NCBI RefSeq assembly: GCF_023231945.1
Contig: NZ_JAJLJH010000005.1
Coordinates: 1 to 64,000 of the forward strand
Direction of reading: 5' to 3'
From: Scleromatobacter humisilvae
GTDB lineage: Bacteria; Pseudomonadota; Gammaproteobacteria; Burkholderiales; Burkholderiaceae_C
DNA length: 64,000 nt
Part shown: positions 30,375-38,640 of the stretch, piece after piece
Position numbering within the stretch: position 1 is the stretch's first letter
Layout: every line of letters starts with the position of its first letter
Translations under genes and position numbers: made by a program
The notes under the pieces: model-generated
What the model was told of the DNA's origin: nothing
Databases searched by the model: none
Seen by the model: the letters and a program-made list of their open reading frames with translations, nothing else

Positions 30375-31673
30375 CTACTTCGACGCTGCCGCAGCCGGTG
30401 CCGGCGCGGCGGCCACGGCCGTCTTCGACTGCAGGTACATGATCCAGACGTGGGCCAGCGAGCCGGTGCCGCCCGCGCCGGCGATGGACTGGAACGTCTT
30501 CATCGCGTCGGCATCGCGGCCGGCGCGCACCTGGGCGTAGCCGAGATGCAGCTTGGCTTCCTCGGGCTGGCGGATGCCGCCGCGCGCGATGCCTTGCGCG
30601 ATCAGGTCGGCGCCCTTGGCGGCGTTGTCCTGGGTGGTGTCGAGCAGGCCTTGCGCGACCAGCGGGTTGCCGTCCTTGGCCGCGAGCGCGCCCTTCTCGT
30701 TGACCGCCGCCTGCGCGAGGTCGTTGGCCGCGGACTTGTTGATCTCGGGGCGCAGCTTGGTCGCGTCGGCCAGGTCGGTGCCGGTGAAGGGCCTGTTGGC
30801 GAATGCGTCGTCCAGCACCTTCTTGGCCTCGCCCGGGTAGCCAGCGCGCGCGGCGAGCGCCGCGTAGTTGATGCGCTCGCGATCGTCGACGTGGCCGAAG
30901 ATCTGGACCTTCATGCGATAGACGTCGAGCGTGAGGCGGTCGGAGAAGTTGTCGACCTCGCGCGCGCGGCCGATCAGCTCGCGCCAGTAGTCCGGCTTCG
31001 GATAGTGGACGGCCAGCAGCTCCAGGCCGTGGACGTAGCCGGCGTCATCCTTCTCGCCCAGGTACGCGCTGACCATGAAGCGCAGCAGCTTGTCGGTGGG
31101 CACCTGGCCGGCGGCGACCTGCGCGTCGACTTCGGCGCGGAAGCCCTTGGCGGCGGCGGCGTAGTCCTTCGCGGCGTACTGCGCCTGGGGCAGCAGGCTC
31201 TTCAACTGCGGGTCCTTGCCGCCGGCGTCGAGGTAGCGCTGGATCGCCGCGGCGGCCTGCGGGTACTGCTCGCCGGTGTAGAGGATCTCCGCCACGAACT
31301 TGAGCATGATGGCGCGGTCTTCCGCCGGCAGCAGCGGATTGGCGAGCAGGGCCTCGAAGTCGCGGTGGGCGCCGGCGTTGTCGCCGGTCGAATATTCGCC
31401 CGGTGCCTTCACGCGCAGGATCAGGTATTTCTCGTAAGGCGTCTGGTCGGGCAGGGCCTCGGCTTCCTTCAGCTTGGCGAGCGCGCCCGCGGCGTTGCCG
31501 CTCTTGAGCATCTCCTGCGCCGCGTTGAACGGCGTAGCGAACGCGGCCGGCACGGCGTTGTCGGGTTGCGACGCGGCGGCCTCCGGCGCGCTGGCGGCGA
31601 ACGCCGCGGGGATCGTGCCGTTGAGGCCGGCGGCAAGGGTCAGCGCCAGCACGGCGCGCGAGGTAGCTCTCAT
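30375..31673 (-). CDS. Periplasmic TPR-like repeat protein
   Basis: This 432-residue protein has a signal peptide (about residues 1-27, ending AFA) and is otherwise helical. Tetratricopeptide-like repeats are visible: AQEMLKSGNAAGALAKLKEA, FVAEILYTGEQYPQAAAAIQ, ALAARAGYPGEAKKVLDDAF and LGYAQVRAGRDADAMKTFQS. The C-terminus is an Ala/Pro tail. No catalytic motif is seen. Such proteins usually scaffold complexes in the periplasm. It lies between the two arms of the nag locus but on the opposite strand to the operon, in line with nagR 210 bases upstream. Confidence 0.75.
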   Translation of the reverse strand: MRATSRAVLALTLAAGLNGTIPAAFAASAPEAAASQPDNAVPAAFATPFNAAQEMLKSGNAAGALAKLKEAEALPDQTPYEKYLILRVKAPGEYSTGDNAGAHRDFEALLANPLLPAEDRAIMLKFVAEILYTGEQYPQAAAAIQRYLDAGGKDPQLKSLLPQAQYAAKDYAAAAKGFRAEVDAQVAAGQVPTDKLLRFMVSAYLGEKDDAGYVHGLELLAVHYPKPDYWRELIGRAREVDNFSDRLTLDVYRMKVQIFGHVDDRERINYAALAARAGYPGEAKKVLDDAFANRPFTGTDLADATKLRPEINKSAANDLAQAAVNEKGALAAKDGNPLVAQGLLDTTQDNAAKGADLIAQGIARGGIRQPEEAKLHLGYAQVRAGRDADAMKTFQSIAGAGGTGSLAHVWIMYLQSKTAVAAAPAPAAAASK

Positions 31674-31883
31674 GTCAGTCCCAGGGGAAACGCTGCGCCG
31701 AACGGAAAAAGGGATTCACGAATGCACGCGGGCGGCGCCCCAAGCGCAAAGGAAAAAGACTTCTATTGTCCTCAAAACGCAGACCCGGCCGCAAACGCTG
31801 ACTTGGGGGCGAGGAATAGCGCCCATGGCCGGCAGGCCCGCACTGCGGGCGCCGTTGTCGGCACTTGGCGTGCCCGGGCGCGT

Positions 31884-32624
31884 TCAGGAGGCGTTGAGCT
31901 CGGCGACGAAGTCGTAGGTGTCGCCGCGGTAGATCGACTGCGACAGCTCGATCGCGCGGCCGTCGCGCAGGTAGCCCAGGCGCTCGACGAGCAGGCCGGC
32001 GTCGCCGACGTCGGCGTCGAGCAGGCGCGCCTGCTCCTCGTTGAGCAACAGCGCGCGCAGACGCTGCAGTGCCCGCACGGGGCGGTTGCCGGCCTTCTCG
32101 AGCGCGTCGTACAGCGAGTGGTCGACCGACTCCAGCGACGGCAGCGCCGCCGCCGACAGCGTCGCGTACTCGAGTGCCATCGGCGCGTCGTCGGCGTAGC
32201 GCAGCCGGTGGAAGCGATAGACCAGCGAGCCCGGGCTCAGCGCGAGCTTCATCGCCTCCTCGGGCGTGACGGTGCCGCTGGAGCGCTTGATCCATTCGCT
32301 GCGCGGCGTGCGGCCGCGGGCGCGCATGTCCTCCGAGAACGACGTGAGCTTCGCGAAGTTCTTGTCGATGCGCGTCGAGACGAAGTTGCCCGAGCCCTGG
32401 CGCTGGTCGAGGAAGCCCTCGTCGGCCAGGCCCTGGATGGCCTTGCGCACCGTGATGCGCGAGACGCCCAGGTCGGCCGCGAGCTGGCGCTCGGAGGGCA
32501 GCGCGTCGTCGGGGCCGAGGACGCGCTTTTCGATCGCCTCGCGCAGCGCGCGCTGAAGCTGTTGGTAAAGCGGTTGACTGCCGTCCGGGTCCAGCGTGTT
32601 GAGAAGTTGTGCCAGCGCGCTCAT
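31884..32624 (-). CDS. nagR: GntR-family regulator of GlcNAc use (HutC/UTRA subfamily)
   Basis: This 246-residue regulator has an N-terminal winged HTH (PLYQQLQRALREAIEKRVLG, LPSERQLAADLGVSRITVRK, FLDQRQGSGNFVS) and a C-terminal UTRA ligand domain (~95-240, SEDMRARGRTPRSEWIKR, LVYRFHRLRYADDAPMALEY, RGDTYDFVAELN). NagR/YvoA and DasR belong to this group and respond to GlcNAc-6-P or GlcN-6-P. It is divergent from the TonB receptor gene with 388 bases between. TGGT direct-repeat operators lie on both sides of that spacer. The gene name is inferred from family and context. Confidence 0.88.
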   Translation of the reverse strand: MSALAQLLNTLDPDGSQPLYQQLQRALREAIEKRVLGPDDALPSERQLAADLGVSRITVRKAIQGLADEGFLDQRQGSGNFVSTRIDKNFAKLTSFSEDMRARGRTPRSEWIKRSSGTVTPEEAMKLALSPGSLVYRFHRLRYADDAPMALEYATLSAAALPSLESVDHSLYDALEKAGNRPVRALQRLRALLLNEEQARLLDADVGDAGLLVERLGYLRDGRAIELSQSIYRGDTYDFVAELNAS

Positions 32625-32715
32625 TGCGTGCCCTTATTCGTGTTGTCGGGGGCGTGACGGCCGGCCTTCGCCTGACGGGTGAATCGGCAGGCCAGGGCGT
32701 CACGGCACGAATAGC

Positions 32716-32732
32716 ATACCACTCAGGCACCA
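32716..32732 (-). promoter_or_regulatory. Candidate nagR autoregulatory operator
   Basis: On the minus strand this reads TGGTGCCTGAGTGGTAT, two TGGT half-sites 11 bases apart, with the same length and right half as the site over the GlcNAc kinase promoter. It lies about 90 bases upstream of the nagR start. Confidence 0.5.
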
Positions 32733-32860
32733 AAGTACCGTCAAGTGCACCGACCGGGCGAACCACGGCACCGCGTGCGTGCGGACCGCGAAATCACGCG
32801 GGTTCAGCTGGTAAACACGGTGTTGCCCAAACGCAATATGAGGGTAAACGCATAGAGCAC

Positions 32861-32887
32861 TGGTCTAGACTGGTTGTACAGTGGTAC
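32861..32887 (+). promoter_or_regulatory. Candidate triple operator upstream of the TonB receptor
   Basis: Three TGGT half-sites begin at 32861, 32871 and 32882. The last two (TGGTTGTACAGTGGTAC) have the same 11-base period and overlap a -10-like TACAGT, as in the kinase promoter. The first part, TGGTCTAGAC, resembles the left half of the known DasR/NagR-type site built on GGTCTAGACC. About 22 of 27 bases here match the sequence preceding the small-RNA gene. Confidence 0.6.
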
Positions 32888-33012
32888 TACCTTGTCGCAT
32901 ACCAGGTTTCTAGCCCGAGGGTGCACCGTCTGAGCACATGGAGAGACGGCACGACCCAACCCCAACCGGCCGCGTTCCCGAAGAAATGCTGCCATCCGAA
33001 AAGAGGAGCCCC

Positions 33013-35850
33013 ATGAAGACGAAATTGACGCCCATTGCCGCCGCGACCGCGGTCGTACTCGCCGGTTCAGTCGCGCCGGCGTTCGCCCAGTCCGCCGCGG
33101 CTCCTGCAGCGGCGGCATCGGCCGCGGACGACGTGCAACGCGTTGAAGTCACGGGCATCCGGGCTTCACTGCAAACTGCCATCAACGTGAAGCGCAACTC
33201 CGAGGCGCACATCGACGTCATCTCGGCCGAGGACATCGGCAAGATGCCTGACAAGAACGTGGCCGACTCGCTCGCGCGCATTCCGGGCGTGACCATCCTG
33301 AACAGCCCCTCGGGCGGCTCCGGCGGCTTCGACGAGCGCGATCGCGTGGGCCTGCGCGGCACCAACCCCAGCCTGACGCAGACGCTGCTGGACGGGCACC
33401 CGGTCGCCAACGGCGACTGGTTCGTGCTGGATCAGACCGGCGCCGGCGTGGGCCGCAGCGTCAGCTTCTCGCTGCTGCCGTCCGAACTGGTGAGCCGCGT
33501 CGAAGTGCACAAGACCTCGGTCGCCTCCGACATCGAAGGCGGCACGGCGGGTTCCGTGAACATCATCACCCGCAAGCCGCTGGAATTCAGCAAGCAGTTC
33601 ACGTTGGAAGGCAGCGTCGGCGCCGTCTACGCCGACCTGCCGGCGAAGACCGACCCGCAGGCCAGCGTGATGGCGGCCTGGCGCAACGAGTCCAAGACCT
33701 TCGGCCTCATGGTGCAGGGCTTCGACGAGAAGCGCCACCTGCGTCGCGATGGCGTCGAGGACCTCGCCCATGACGGCTCGAATGCGTATCCCGGCATCGA
33801 TGCCACGAAGAACGCCTCGTCCGTGGCCGCCGGCATCCCTGCGGGCACGAAATACGAAAACCTGATGGGTGCGGCCCTGTTCACCCAGGAGCGCGAACGC
33901 AAGGGCGGCGCCGCCAGCATCGAGTTCAAGCCGACCAACGACATGGACTTCACCCTGTCGGGCTTCTCGTCCAAGATGGACGCGAACAACTACAACCGCA
34001 ACTTCCTGATGACGCCCTTCTGGGCGCTCGACGACTCGCGGCATGCGGGCAACCTGCCCACGTTCAGCAACATCAAGATCGACCCCAGCACCAACATCCT
34101 GACCTCGGTCAACTACACCTTCGCCCAGCCCACGGTCGTCGGCGTGTACGACCTGATCTCGCGCAAGGCGTCGGCGTCCACCAACTACCTCAACCTGGAA
34201 GGCTCCTGGAACGTCACGAGCTCGTTGAAGCTGTCCGGCAACGGCGGCGTGTCCAACGGCGAGGGCAAGACCGACGCGCAGAACGTCTGGGAAGGCGACA
34301 TCTACGGCACCGGGGGCGGCTACCAGCTCAATGGCAGCGGCTCGGCGCCCTCGTTCGGCATGACCCTGTCCCCGGCGCCGGCCTCCCCCGGCCACACGCC
34401 TTCCGGCTCCTACCTGACGGACTGGATCTTCGGTGACCAGAACGTCGACGTGAAGGACAAGGACACCTGGGGCCAGATCGATGCCGAGTACTCGCTGACC
34501 GACGGCGTGCTGCGCAGCCTTCAGTTCGGCCTGCGCGGCTCCGAGCACAAGCGCTACACCGACGGCCCGATCGTGGGCCAGGGCCCGAACTGGGGCACCG
34601 ACCCGTTCTCCAATCCGATTCCCCAGGCCGACTTCAACCAGAGCTACCCGGGCAACTTCGGCAACGGACTCGGCGGCAGCTTCCCCACCAACATCGCCTT
34701 CCCGTCGGAAGACACCCTGGCGGCCTACGACGCGAAATACGCCAACCGCGACATCTCGCGTCGCCAGGTGACGCACGAATATGCCGTGACGGAAAAGACG
34801 GCGGCCGGCTACCTGCAGGGCAACCTGGAAGGCGAAGGCTGGAGCGGCAACGTGGGCATGCGCCTCGTGCAGACCAAGTCCAAGTCACTGGTCTGGGTGC
34901 CCACCAGCGACAGCACCTTGCCGGGTTATGTCCCGTCCGCCTTCGCCGCCGTGGGTCCGAACTTCACCGATCCCACGGGCTACTACCAGACCTTCCACGA
35001 ACGCACCTACACGGACGCCCTGCCGAGCGCCAGCGTGCGCATCGACGTGACGCCGAAGGTCGTGGCACGCCTGGCGGTGTCGCGCACGATGACCCGTCCC
35101 GACTACACGGCCCTGTCGTCGGCGCAGCTCCTGGGCGGCTACTCCGACCCGACCGGCAAGTCCGTGGGGTCCGGCAGCACGGGCAATCCGGACCTGAACC
35201 CGGTGCGCTCGACCAACGTCGACGCCAACATCGAGTGGTACTTCGCGCCGCGCGCCTTCGTGTCGATGGGTGCGTTCCACATGGAGATGCGCAGCTACAT
35301 CACGGACGGCATCGAACGCGTGACGGCCTCCACCGACCTCACGTCTGGCGGCAATCCCCAGCCGGGTGCGCCGGGCAACCCGCGCATCACCGCCCCGTTC
35401 GACTTGAGCACGCAAGTCAACACGAAGGGCTCCGTCACCGGCCTGGAATTCGCGGTCGAGACGCCGGTGTTCGGCAACTTCGGCGTCAGCGCGAACTACA
35501 CGCTGGCCGATGCGCACGACGATACGGGCCACGTGCTGAAGGGTGCGGTCAAGAACTCCGGGACCGTGAGCGGCTACTTCGAGAACGACATGTTCTCTGC
35601 GCGCCTGAACTACAACTACAGCGGCGACAACTACCTCGGTCGCGACCGTGGCACCGACTACTACCAACGCGGTGTCGGCGTGCTGTCCGCCTCGCTGGGC
35701 TACAAGATGGGCGAGCACCTGTCCTTCAGCCTGGATGCGCAGAACCTGAACGATCCGATCCTGAAGTACTACGGCGACGTCAAGTCCGAGCCGCGCGCCA
35801 TCTACAACAATGGCCGCCAGTACTACCTGACCGCGCACTTCAAGTACTGA
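33013..35850 (+). CDS. TonB-dependent receptor, carbohydrate type (GlcNAc/chito-oligosaccharides)
   Basis: This 945-residue outer-membrane receptor has a signal peptide ending AFAQ near residue 26. A plug domain spans ~45-190 (VEVTGIRASLQTAINVKRNS, ISAEDIGKMPDKNVADSLAR, IPGVTI, DRVGLRGTNPSLTQTLLDGH). The beta-barrel ends in an aromatic residue (YYLTAHFKY), as needed for outer-membrane assembly. The IRASLQ...KMPDKNVADSL wording is that of the large carbohydrate TonB receptors of Xanthomonas, Caulobacter and Shewanella. The nearby nagR and operator suggest chitin-oligosaccharide uptake. A strong terminator follows. Confidence 0.92.
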   Translation: MKTKLTPIAAATAVVLAGSVAPAFAQSAAAPAAAASAADDVQRVEVTGIRASLQTAINVKRNSEAHIDVISAEDIGKMPDKNVADSLARIPGVTILNSPSGGSGGFDERDRVGLRGTNPSLTQTLLDGHPVANGDWFVLDQTGAGVGRSVSFSLLPSELVSRVEVHKTSVASDIEGGTAGSVNIITRKPLEFSKQFTLEGSVGAVYADLPAKTDPQASVMAAWRNESKTFGLMVQGFDEKRHLRRDGVEDLAHDGSNAYPGIDATKNASSVAAGIPAGTKYENLMGAALFTQERERKGGAASIEFKPTNDMDFTLSGFSSKMDANNYNRNFLMTPFWALDDSRHAGNLPTFSNIKIDPSTNILTSVNYTFAQPTVVGVYDLISRKASASTNYLNLEGSWNVTSSLKLSGNGGVSNGEGKTDAQNVWEGDIYGTGGGYQLNGSGSAPSFGMTLSPAPASPGHTPSGSYLTDWIFGDQNVDVKDKDTWGQIDAEYSLTDGVLRSLQFGLRGSEHKRYTDGPIVGQGPNWGTDPFSNPIPQADFNQSYPGNFGNGLGGSFPTNIAFPSEDTLAAYDAKYANRDISRRQVTHEYAVTEKTAAGYLQGNLEGEGWSGNVGMRLVQTKSKSLVWVPTSDSTLPGYVPSAFAAVGPNFTDPTGYYQTFHERTYTDALPSASVRIDVTPKVVARLAVSRTMTRPDYTALSSAQLLGGYSDPTGKSVGSGSTGNPDLNPVRSTNVDANIEWYFAPRAFVSMGAFHMEMRSYITDGIERVTASTDLTSGGNPQPGAPGNPRITAPFDLSTQVNTKGSVTGLEFAVETPVFGNFGVSANYTLADAHDDTGHVLKGAVKNSGTVSGYFENDMFSARLNYNYSGDNYLGRDRGTDYYQRGVGVLSASLGYKMGEHLSFSLDAQNLNDPILKYYGDVKSEPRAIYNNGRQYYLTAHFKY

Positions 35851-35886
35851 TCGTCCGCTGCCCGCTTCGGTGGGCTTCGGCGAACC

Positions 35887-35914
35887 AAGGACGGCCTCAT
35901 GGCCGTCCTTTTTT
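35887..35914 (+). terminator. Intrinsic terminator after the TonB receptor
   Basis: AAGGACGGCC and GGCCGTCCTT form a perfect 10-base-pair stem with loop TCAT, followed by six T residues. The long upstream in-frame extension of the cupin gene starts inside this hairpin, which argues against that start. Confidence 0.9.
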
Positions 35915-35979
35915 CCATCTCCATCCCGCGCCGGGGCTGGGCTATGCTCGAACATCACGCCACGTTTCGCGCTTCCACG

Positions 35980-36984
35980 ATGACTGCGACCCTTCCCTCC
36001 ATTCGCGAAGTCCACGGCGTCGACCGGGCAAGGTTCGAGACCGAGATCCTGCCCGCCGATGCCCCCGCGGTGTTGCGCGGGGTCGCGAGCAGCTGGCCCG
36101 CGGTGGCGAAGGGTCATGAGTCGCCGCTGGCGCTGGCGCAATATCTCGCGTCGAAGGACAACGGCCGTCCCGTGGACGCGCTCATGACGCGTCCCGAGGA
36201 AGGCGCCCGCCTCTTCTTCGACGCCACGATGACGGGCTTCAACTACGTGCATACCAAGCTCCCGGTGTCGCACGTGCTGGAACAGATCCTGCGCTACGCC
36301 CAGTTCGAGCGGGCGCCGGCGGTGGTGGTGCAGAGCGCGGCAATCGTCACCTGCATGCCCGAGCTCAAGCGCGACCACGTGTTGCCCGTGCTCGACGAGA
36401 GCGTCGAGCCACGCGCCTGGATCGGCACCGCCACGGTCACGCCCGCGCACTTCGACGAGTCGCACAACATCGCCGTCTGCGTGGCCGGGCGCCGGCGCTT
36501 CACGCTGTTTCCGCCCGAGCAGGTCGCCAATCTCTACGTCGGCCCGCTCGACCACGCGCCCGCCGGCCGGCCGATCTCGTTGGTGGACTTCCTCAAGCCT
36601 GACTTCGAGCGCTTCCCGCGATTCCGCGACGCGCTGGCTCACGCGCAGGTCGCCGAGCTGGAGCCTGGCGACGCCATCTACATGCCGCCGCTGTGGTGGC
36701 ACCACGTCGAGTCGCTGGCGCAGCTGAACATGCTCGTGAACTATTGGTGGGAGCCGCCGCCGTCGCCCGGCCTCGCCACCCTGATCTACGCCACCGCCGC
36801 GCTGCGCGCCCTGCCGCGCGCGCAGCGAGAGGCGTGGCGCCATCTGTTCGATCATTACGTGTTCGATGCCGAGCCGGGCGACGCCGACCACATTCCGGCG
36901 AACCGCCGCAGCGTCCTGGGCGAGATGAGTCCCGACGATCATGTCCGCCTGCGCAAGTTCTTGAGCGAGCGGCTCGCGCAATGA
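35980..36984 (+). CDS. Cupin-like (cupin_8/JmjC-type) protein, first copy
   Basis: This 334-residue protein has the Fe(II)/2-oxoglutarate oxygenase-like JmjC fold. The metal motif H-x-D is in TPAHFDESHNIAVCVAGRRR (FTLFPPEQ follows) and the distal His in MPPLWWHHVESL. The start is the ATG at 35980, before TATLPSIREVHGVDR; an ATG at 35944 is possible, and still earlier starts fall in the terminator. Related proteins are often found with carbohydrate TonB receptors and flavin halogenases; their substrate is unknown. It is followed directly by the first halogenase gene. Confidence 0.85.
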   Translation: MTATLPSIREVHGVDRARFETEILPADAPAVLRGVASSWPAVAKGHESPLALAQYLASKDNGRPVDALMTRPEEGARLFFDATMTGFNYVHTKLPVSHVLEQILRYAQFERAPAVVVQSAAIVTCMPELKRDHVLPVLDESVEPRAWIGTATVTPAHFDESHNIAVCVAGRRRFTLFPPEQVANLYVGPLDHAPAGRPISLVDFLKPDFERFPRFRDALAHAQVAELEPGDAIYMPPLWWHHVESLAQLNMLVNYWWEPPPSPGLATLIYATAALRALPRAQREAWRHLFDHYVFDAEPGDADHIPANRRSVLGEMSPDDHVRLRKFLSERLAQ

Positions 36985-37026
36985 TTGTCCGCAAGATCGA
37001 TTGACCCCAACGACGCCCCACCGCGC

Positions 37027-38610
37027 ATGCAGAACAGCCTCGCCGAGCCGCCCGTCAAGCACATCGCCATCGTGGGCGGTGGCACGGCGGGCTGGATGAC
37101 CGCACTGCTGCTGTCCAACTCGAAGTTCGGCGCACGCCTGAGGGTGACCGTGCTCGACGCGCCGACGGCGGAGGTCGTCGGTCTCGACGAAGGCTCCACG
37201 CCGTGGCTCCGCGGCTTCTTCGACAGCCTGGGCATCGACGAGGCGGCGTGGATGCCCGCCTGCGACGCGACATGCAAGAGCGGCATCGCGTTCGAGGGCT
37301 GGTCCACGCGGCCGGGCCACCAGAGCTGGTTCCATCCGTTCCCGTCGATCCTGGACAGCCTCACGCTGCCGCCGTTCCTGCGCAACGTGCACGCGCGGCT
37401 GACGGGCGCGGACGTCCATGCGCATCCCGACCGCTTCTTCATGTCGCGGAGCGTGGCCCTCGAAGGGCGCGCACCGCGGCCCGCACACGCGTTCCCGTTC
37501 GAGCTCGGCTACGGCTACCACGTCGACGCCACGCGGCTGGGCGCGTTCCTGCGCGCCAAGGCGCTGGAGCGCGGCGTGGTGCACGTGGCGCGACCCATGC
37601 ACTCGGCCACGCGCGACGAGCGCGGCGACATCTGCTCCCTCGAGCTCGACGGCGGCGACCGCCTCGCGGCCGACTTCTTCGTCGACTGCTCCGGCTTCGC
37701 CTCGCTGCTGCTCGGCAAGGCGCTCGAGACGCCGTACCTGTCGTTCTCCACCATGCTGTTCAACGACGCGGCCATCGAGATGCCCACGCCCGACGACGAC
37801 GGCCCGCTGATGTCGCAGACGGTGTCCACGGGCATGAAGCACGGCTGGGCGTGGCGATTTCCGCTCACCTCGCGCAACAGCAACGGCTACGTCTACAGCG
37901 GCGCCCACGTGTCCGCCGACGCGGCGGAGACCGAGCTGCGCACGCACCTCGGGCTGCTCGGCGCCGACGTGCCCGCGCGCCACCACAGGATGCGCGTGGG
38001 CCGGCATGCCAGGCACTGGAGCCGCAACTGCGTGGCCATCGGCGCGTCGCAGGGCTTCATCGAACCCCTGCAGGGCACCGTGCTGCAGAGCGCGCAGCGC
38101 GCCGCGGCGTCGTTCGTGGACGTGCTCGAGCGCGGCGACCTCGGCGATGCCGCGCGGGCCGCGTTCAACGACGGGCTCAACGCGCGCATGGACGGCGAGC
38201 GCGACTACATCGTCGCCCACTACAAGACCAACACGCGCACCGACACCGACTACTGGCGCGCGAACGCGGCCAACAGCGTGCTGTCGGAGCCGCTGCAACT
38301 GCTGCTGCGTACGTGGCTCTCGAGTCAGCCAATCGAGCCCGGCATCGAGGGCGGCGCGTTCGGCACCGGCTACGCCGCGTCGTCGTGGTACTGCCTGCTC
38401 GCCGGCGTGGGCCTGTTCCCGCAAGTGCGGCGAGACGCGAGCGCGGCAGGCGCCGACCTCGCGGGCATCGACAACTTCATCCAGCGCAGCACGCCCAACT
38501 TCCCCGACCACCGGGCCTGGCTGCGAGACATCCCGTCGCACGCCGAGCGCATCGACCTCCGGCGCCAGCCGGCCGACGGCGGACGCCGCGCCACGCTCGG
38601 CGCGCTCTGA
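37027..38610 (+). CDS. Flavin-dependent tryptophan-halogenase-family protein, first copy
   Basis: This protein has 527 residues from the ATG at 37027; a TTG at 36985, right after the cupin stop, would add 14. The FAD motif is IAIVGGGTAGWMTALLL. The catalytic Lys is present in ACDATCKSGIAF (about K84), and the acid residue in QGFIEPLQGTVLQ. The WxWxIP halogenase motif reads GWAWRFPL, with Phe for Ile, and the usual GVGEG segment reads VVGLDEGSTPW. These changes set it apart from the second copy. Substrate is unknown; free Trp is unlikely given the carbohydrate context. Confidence 0.87.
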   Translation: MQNSLAEPPVKHIAIVGGGTAGWMTALLLSNSKFGARLRVTVLDAPTAEVVGLDEGSTPWLRGFFDSLGIDEAAWMPACDATCKSGIAFEGWSTRPGHQSWFHPFPSILDSLTLPPFLRNVHARLTGADVHAHPDRFFMSRSVALEGRAPRPAHAFPFELGYGYHVDATRLGAFLRAKALERGVVHVARPMHSATRDERGDICSLELDGGDRLAADFFVDCSGFASLLLGKALETPYLSFSTMLFNDAAIEMPTPDDDGPLMSQTVSTGMKHGWAWRFPLTSRNSNGYVYSGAHVSADAAETELRTHLGLLGADVPARHHRMRVGRHARHWSRNCVAIGASQGFIEPLQGTVLQSAQRAAASFVDVLERGDLGDAARAAFNDGLNARMDGERDYIVAHYKTNTRTDTDYWRANAANSVLSEPLQLLLRTWLSSQPIEPGIEGGAFGTGYAASSWYCLLAGVGLFPQVRRDASAAGADLAGIDNFIQRSTPNFPDHRAWLRDIPSHAERIDLRRQPADGGRRATLGAL

Positions 38611-38640
38611 CCCACCCACCCCTCTGACACTGGCCGCGGC

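Larger units (their letters stand above)
32625..33012. other. Divergent regulatory region between nagR and the TonB receptor gene
   Basis: These 388 bases contain no convincing gene. Two operator-like direct repeats are present (32716-32732 facing nagR, 32861-32887 facing the receptor). The receptor transcript would start near 32889 if TACAGT (32877-32882) is its -10, giving a leader of about 125 bases ending in an AAGAGGAG ribosome-binding site. No clear -35 precedes it, suggesting activator dependence or a different promoter. Confidence 0.5.

Noticed and set aside
35899-35979. Longer start for the first cupin-like gene at 35899
   Set aside because: The codons fall inside the intrinsic terminator of the TonB receptor; later ATGs at 35944 or 35980 fit better.
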